Positions 13,889-16,097 of a stretch of 16,097 nucleotides of DNA are shown in pieces. A program made the translations under genes and the position numbers. This DNA is from Candidatus Peribacteraceae bacterium (GTDB lineage: Bacteria > Patescibacteriota > Gracilibacteria > Peribacterales > Peribacteraceae): assembly GCA_028717505.1 (NCBI GenBank), contig JAQUNQ010000013.1, positions 1-16,097 of the forward strand, in the 5' to 3' direction. The number at the start of each line of letters is the position of its first letter. Positions within the stretch are counted from its first letter, which is position 1. The notes beneath the pieces were generated by a model. The model searched no databases. It was given only the letters and a program-made list of their open reading frames with translations, and had not been told where the DNA came from.

Positions 13889-14881
13889 ATGTTGTCCCTC
13901 GTGCTACCCACCTACAACGAAGCGGAGAACCTGCCGCTTCTCCTGCCGAAGATCGAGGAGGCGCTCGCGGGCATCACGCATGAGGTTCTCGTGGTGGATG
14001 ACGACTCGCCGGATGGGACGTGGCGGCGCGCGCAGGAGCTCTCCAGGGAATTTCCCGCTCTTAAGATCATCCGCCGGCGCGGGGAGCGCGGTCTCTCCTC
14101 GGCAGTCGTGACGGGGTTCCGCGCGGCGCGCGGGGACGTGTTGGCGGTCATGGATGCCGATGGGCAGCATGATGCTTCCCTGTTGCGGAAGTTGTATGAG
14201 TCGGTGCGGGCACGGAAGGGCGTGGCCATCGCCTCCCGCTACATCCCCGGAGGAGGCACCGGACAGTGGAATGAGCGTCGCAAGCTCCTCAGCCGCGTCG
14301 CGACGCGGACAGTCGTGCATCTCTGCAGTCTCCCCGCCCGCGATCCCCTGAGCGGCTTCTTCGCCATCGATCGTGCGCTCTTCGAGCGCATTGCTCTCGG
14401 ACTTTCTCCCCGTGGTTTCAAAATCCTCTTCGATCTCCTCGTCCGCCTGCCGCGCGGCACTTCCGTCGACGAGATTCCGTACACATTCGCTCCGCGTCTG
14501 AAGGGGGAGAGCAAGCTGTCGCTCGGCGTCGAGGTCGCCTTCCTGCGTTCCATTGTTGCGCTCCTCTGGGAGCGCTGCTCCTTTCTTGCGGGGGTGCTCT
14601 TCGTTTCCCTGCTCCTCCTCGGGGCATCCATCCTCGTTCCGCGTGCGTGGAATCTGCGTCTCCTCTACCTGGACGCGGAGACGCGCGTGCGCGTCCGGGA
14701 CGCATTGGAGCAGGTGAGCGGCGAAGAGGGGTGGCTCCTCTCGGATCTCTCGCTCCGGCGCGTAGATCAGCAGCGTGCCTATCTCCTCTATCAGTCGCAT
14801 GTGCGCGGAGCCGATGCGCCGCGCTGCGTGATCGTGAATCTCACGACATTTGATCATACGTTCTCATGCGCAGGTTTCTAA
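13889..14881 (+). CDS. DPM1-like GT2 with membrane anchor and C-terminal extra domain
   Basis: A 330-residue protein. Residues 1-220 form a GT-A domain with LVLPTYNEAENL, VVDDDSPDGTW (35-45), the metal-binding DAD at 89-91, ASRYIPGGG and DPLSGFFAIDRALF, as in polyprenol-phosphate mannose synthases. A membrane helix follows at ~231-251 (FLAGVLFVSLLLLGASILV). After it comes a ~79-residue domain that is not part of usual DPM1 proteins and would lie outside the membrane. It likely loads a sugar on undecaprenyl phosphate for the downstream GT-C enzyme, whose start lies inside this gene (16-base overlap). ATG 13889 is preferred over GTG 13886 on promoter spacing. The role of the tail is unknown. 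Confidence 0.9.
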   Translation: MLSLVLPTYNEAENLPLLLPKIEEALAGITHEVLVVDDDSPDGTWRRAQELSREFPALKIIRRRGERGLSSAVVTGFRAARGDVLAVMDADGQHDASLLRKLYESVRARKGVAIASRYIPGGGTGQWNERRKLLSRVATRTVVHLCSLPARDPLSGFFAIDRALFERIALGLSPRGFKILFDLLVRLPRGTSVDEIPYTFAPRLKGESKLSLGVEVAFLRSIVALLWERCSFLAGVLFVSLLLLGASILVPRAWNLRLLYLDAETRVRVRDALEQVSGEEGWLLSDLSLRRVDQQRAYLLYQSHVRGADAPRCVIVNLTTFDHTFSCAGF

Positions 14882-16062
14882 CGTTCGTCGGGCTCGAGGT
14901 GTATGCGGTTTTCCTCGCTTTCCTTCAATCTCTCCACGGCGTTTCGACGGACGAAGCGAAGTATCTCCTCGACATTCCCTATCCCCATCCGCCACTCGTG
15001 CGGTGGGTGCTGGGTCTGACTGATGGATTCGCGCAGCAGGAGATCTTCTGGCGGGTCGTTTTCGCGACACTCCTCGTTCAAGCTCTCTGGCTTGTCGTGG
15101 CTTTCCTTCCGCGGGAGCACCGGCAGGGCCGCTTGGTCCTTGCACTCCTCTGGCTTTCCTCCGCGGGGATGTTCCTGCAGGCCGGCGCCATTCTCATGGC
15201 TCCGCTCACCGCTCTCCAGGCGCTCCTCTTCAGTTGGCTCCTCCTCCGCGTGGAATCCCCTGAGCGCTTTGCCGGCTGGATCGCGCTCCTGTGGCTCGCG
15301 TCGCTCTTCATGGCCTATCAGATCCTCCTCTTCCTTCCCGTGGTGTTCCTGTTGTTCTGGAGGATGCGCATGTCACCGTGGACGAAGGCGCTCCTCTTCG
15401 GTGCCCCTCTTCTCCTCCTTGTTCTCTATACGCTCACCAATCCACTCATCCCTGCAAGCATGGTGAGCGCCGGCGTACAGAATGCATCGGGGGGAGCGAC
15501 GGTACTGCAGTCCCTGAAGGGAGTCGTGGTTCTCTGGGCAATCGGGGGCGGCATCGTCGCGAGCCTCCTCGGGACGTGGTGCCTGCTCCGCGCACGGCAG
15601 TGGGCGCTTCTTGGGAGTCTCCTCCTCCTCTGCGCCTACGTCTTCCTCTCGTACCGTGGGTACTACCCTGTCCTCTTCCTCCCTCTCTTTCTTGCGGGGA
15701 TCGCTGCCGCGCCTTCCGTGCTCCGGCGCCCGTTCCTGCTTGGCGCTGTGACTCTGCTCGTCGCGCTCTCCCTGAGCTTCGCTCTTCCGATTGCCGCTTC
15801 TCCCTCACTGGCACGATCAACTATGCAGCAACTGCAGGGTGGTCCATATCTCTCTCGTGGAAATGTGCTCATTGCGGGACCGTTCGGTCATGAGTGGCAG
15901 TATGAGAGTGCGAGCCCCGTTCTGCGATTCACGTCCAACCACGTCACGGAGGCGCGCGCAGTTATCTGCCTCTCCCCCTGCGAGAACTTCGACCCTGCAG
16001 CGGGAGGATTCTCAAGAGTCCAGGGGGTGGATGTTGAAGCGTGGGTGCGGTTGCTCGATTAA
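14866..16062 (+). CDS. GT-C membrane glycosyltransferase (PMT/ArnT-like)
   Basis: A 398-residue polytopic protein with roughly nine hydrophobic helices. After helix 1 comes the outside-loop motif HGVSTDEAKYLL (D29, E30) and PYPHPPLVRWVL, matching the acidic first loop and the YPHPPL-type motif of PMT_2/ArnT glycosyltransferases that use polyprenyl-phosphate sugars. The ~90 C-terminal residues (309-398) form a soluble tail after the last helix. The family moves a sugar from undecaprenyl phosphate to an outside acceptor such as lipid A, protein or a glycan; the acceptor here is unknown. Its ATG overlaps the end of the GT2 gene by 16 bases, so the two are coupled, which supports a donor-synthase/transferase pair. 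The 35 bases after the stop show no recognisable feature. Confidence 0.88.
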   Translation: MRRFLTFVGLEVYAVFLAFLQSLHGVSTDEAKYLLDIPYPHPPLVRWVLGLTDGFAQQEIFWRVVFATLLVQALWLVVAFLPREHRQGRLVLALLWLSSAGMFLQAGAILMAPLTALQALLFSWLLLRVESPERFAGWIALLWLASLFMAYQILLFLPVVFLLFWRMRMSPWTKALLFGAPLLLLVLYTLTNPLIPASMVSAGVQNASGGATVLQSLKGVVVLWAIGGGIVASLLGTWCLLRARQWALLGSLLLLCAYVFLSYRGYYPVLFLPLFLAGIAAAPSVLRRPFLLGAVTLLVALSLSFALPIAASPSLARSTMQQLQGGPYLSRGNVLIAGPFGHEWQYESASPVLRFTSNHVTEARAVICLSPCENFDPAAGGFSRVQGVDVEAWVRLLD

Positions 16063-16097
16063 TCCCGCAGTTCCTTAGATTTTGTAATACTCGCGGT

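Noticed and set aside
16063..16097. TAGATT/TAATACT near the window end as a promoter for the next gene
   Set aside because: The window stops before any start codon, so spacing cannot be tested.

Overview
This window is a GC-rich (about 60% by eye; sampled lines range from 47% to 68%) bacterial stretch given over almost entirely to surface-polysaccharide or glycoconjugate synthesis. It holds 16 protein genes, packed with gaps under 100 bases. TGA, TAG and TAA all act as stops, so the code is standard. I see no rRNA, tRNA, CRISPR array or transposase. Shine-Dalgarno sequences are scarce, while operon-leading genes carry a -10-like TANNNT box a fixed 7-9 bases before the ATG. That points to a lineage that uses leaderless mRNAs. 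The small gene sizes and family mix would suit a GC-rich Patescibacteria/CPR lineage (for example Peregrinibacteria-like), but this placement is a guess; the sequence carries no phylogenetic marker.

Layout. (1) 1-1819, plus strand: the C-terminal part of a GT4 glycosyltransferase, then a Tyv-like CDP-paratose 2-epimerase family SDR. (2) 5647-1761, minus strand: a tight five-gene operon (cupin, perosamine-synthase-like DegT aminotransferase, DPM1-like GT2, SAM methyltransferase, NodB deacetylase) with two ATGA stop/start overlaps. (3) 5741-7248, plus strand: a stand-alone GtrA membrane protein and GDP-mannose 4,6-dehydratase (gmd). (4) 8478-7213, minus strand: a TviB/WbpO-type UDP-HexNAc 6-dehydrogenase. 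(5) 8551-10143, plus strand: a GT-C-like membrane protein fused to a C-terminal GtrA domain, followed by the one clear intrinsic terminator. (6) 10224-11903, plus strand: an FAD oxidoreductase (UDP-galactopyranose-mutase-like/NAD_binding_8 type) with a palindromic repeat embedded in frame. (7) 12880-11900, minus strand: an unrecognised, lower-GC protein with an HExxH motif and a near-consensus promoter. (8) 13840-12929, minus strand: a GalE-like SDR. (9) 13889-16062, plus strand: a DPM1-like GT2 with a membrane anchor, overlapping a PMT/ArnT-like GT-C gene.

How the genes may fit together (inference): Gmd makes GDP-4-keto-6-deoxymannose and the DegT enzyme could aminate it to GDP-perosamine. 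The 6-dehydrogenase and an SDR epimerase would supply a uronic HexNAc sugar. The DPM1-like GT2s would load sugars onto undecaprenyl phosphate, GtrA-type proteins would help flip the lipid-linked sugar, and the GT-C enzymes would use it outside the membrane. The methyltransferase and deacetylase would tailor the product.

The most unusual observations are the nine-for-nine TANNNT(N7-9)ATG pattern at operon heads, the palindromic element read through in frame inside the FAD oxidoreductase, and the orphan HExxH gene with its A8 promoter spacer.
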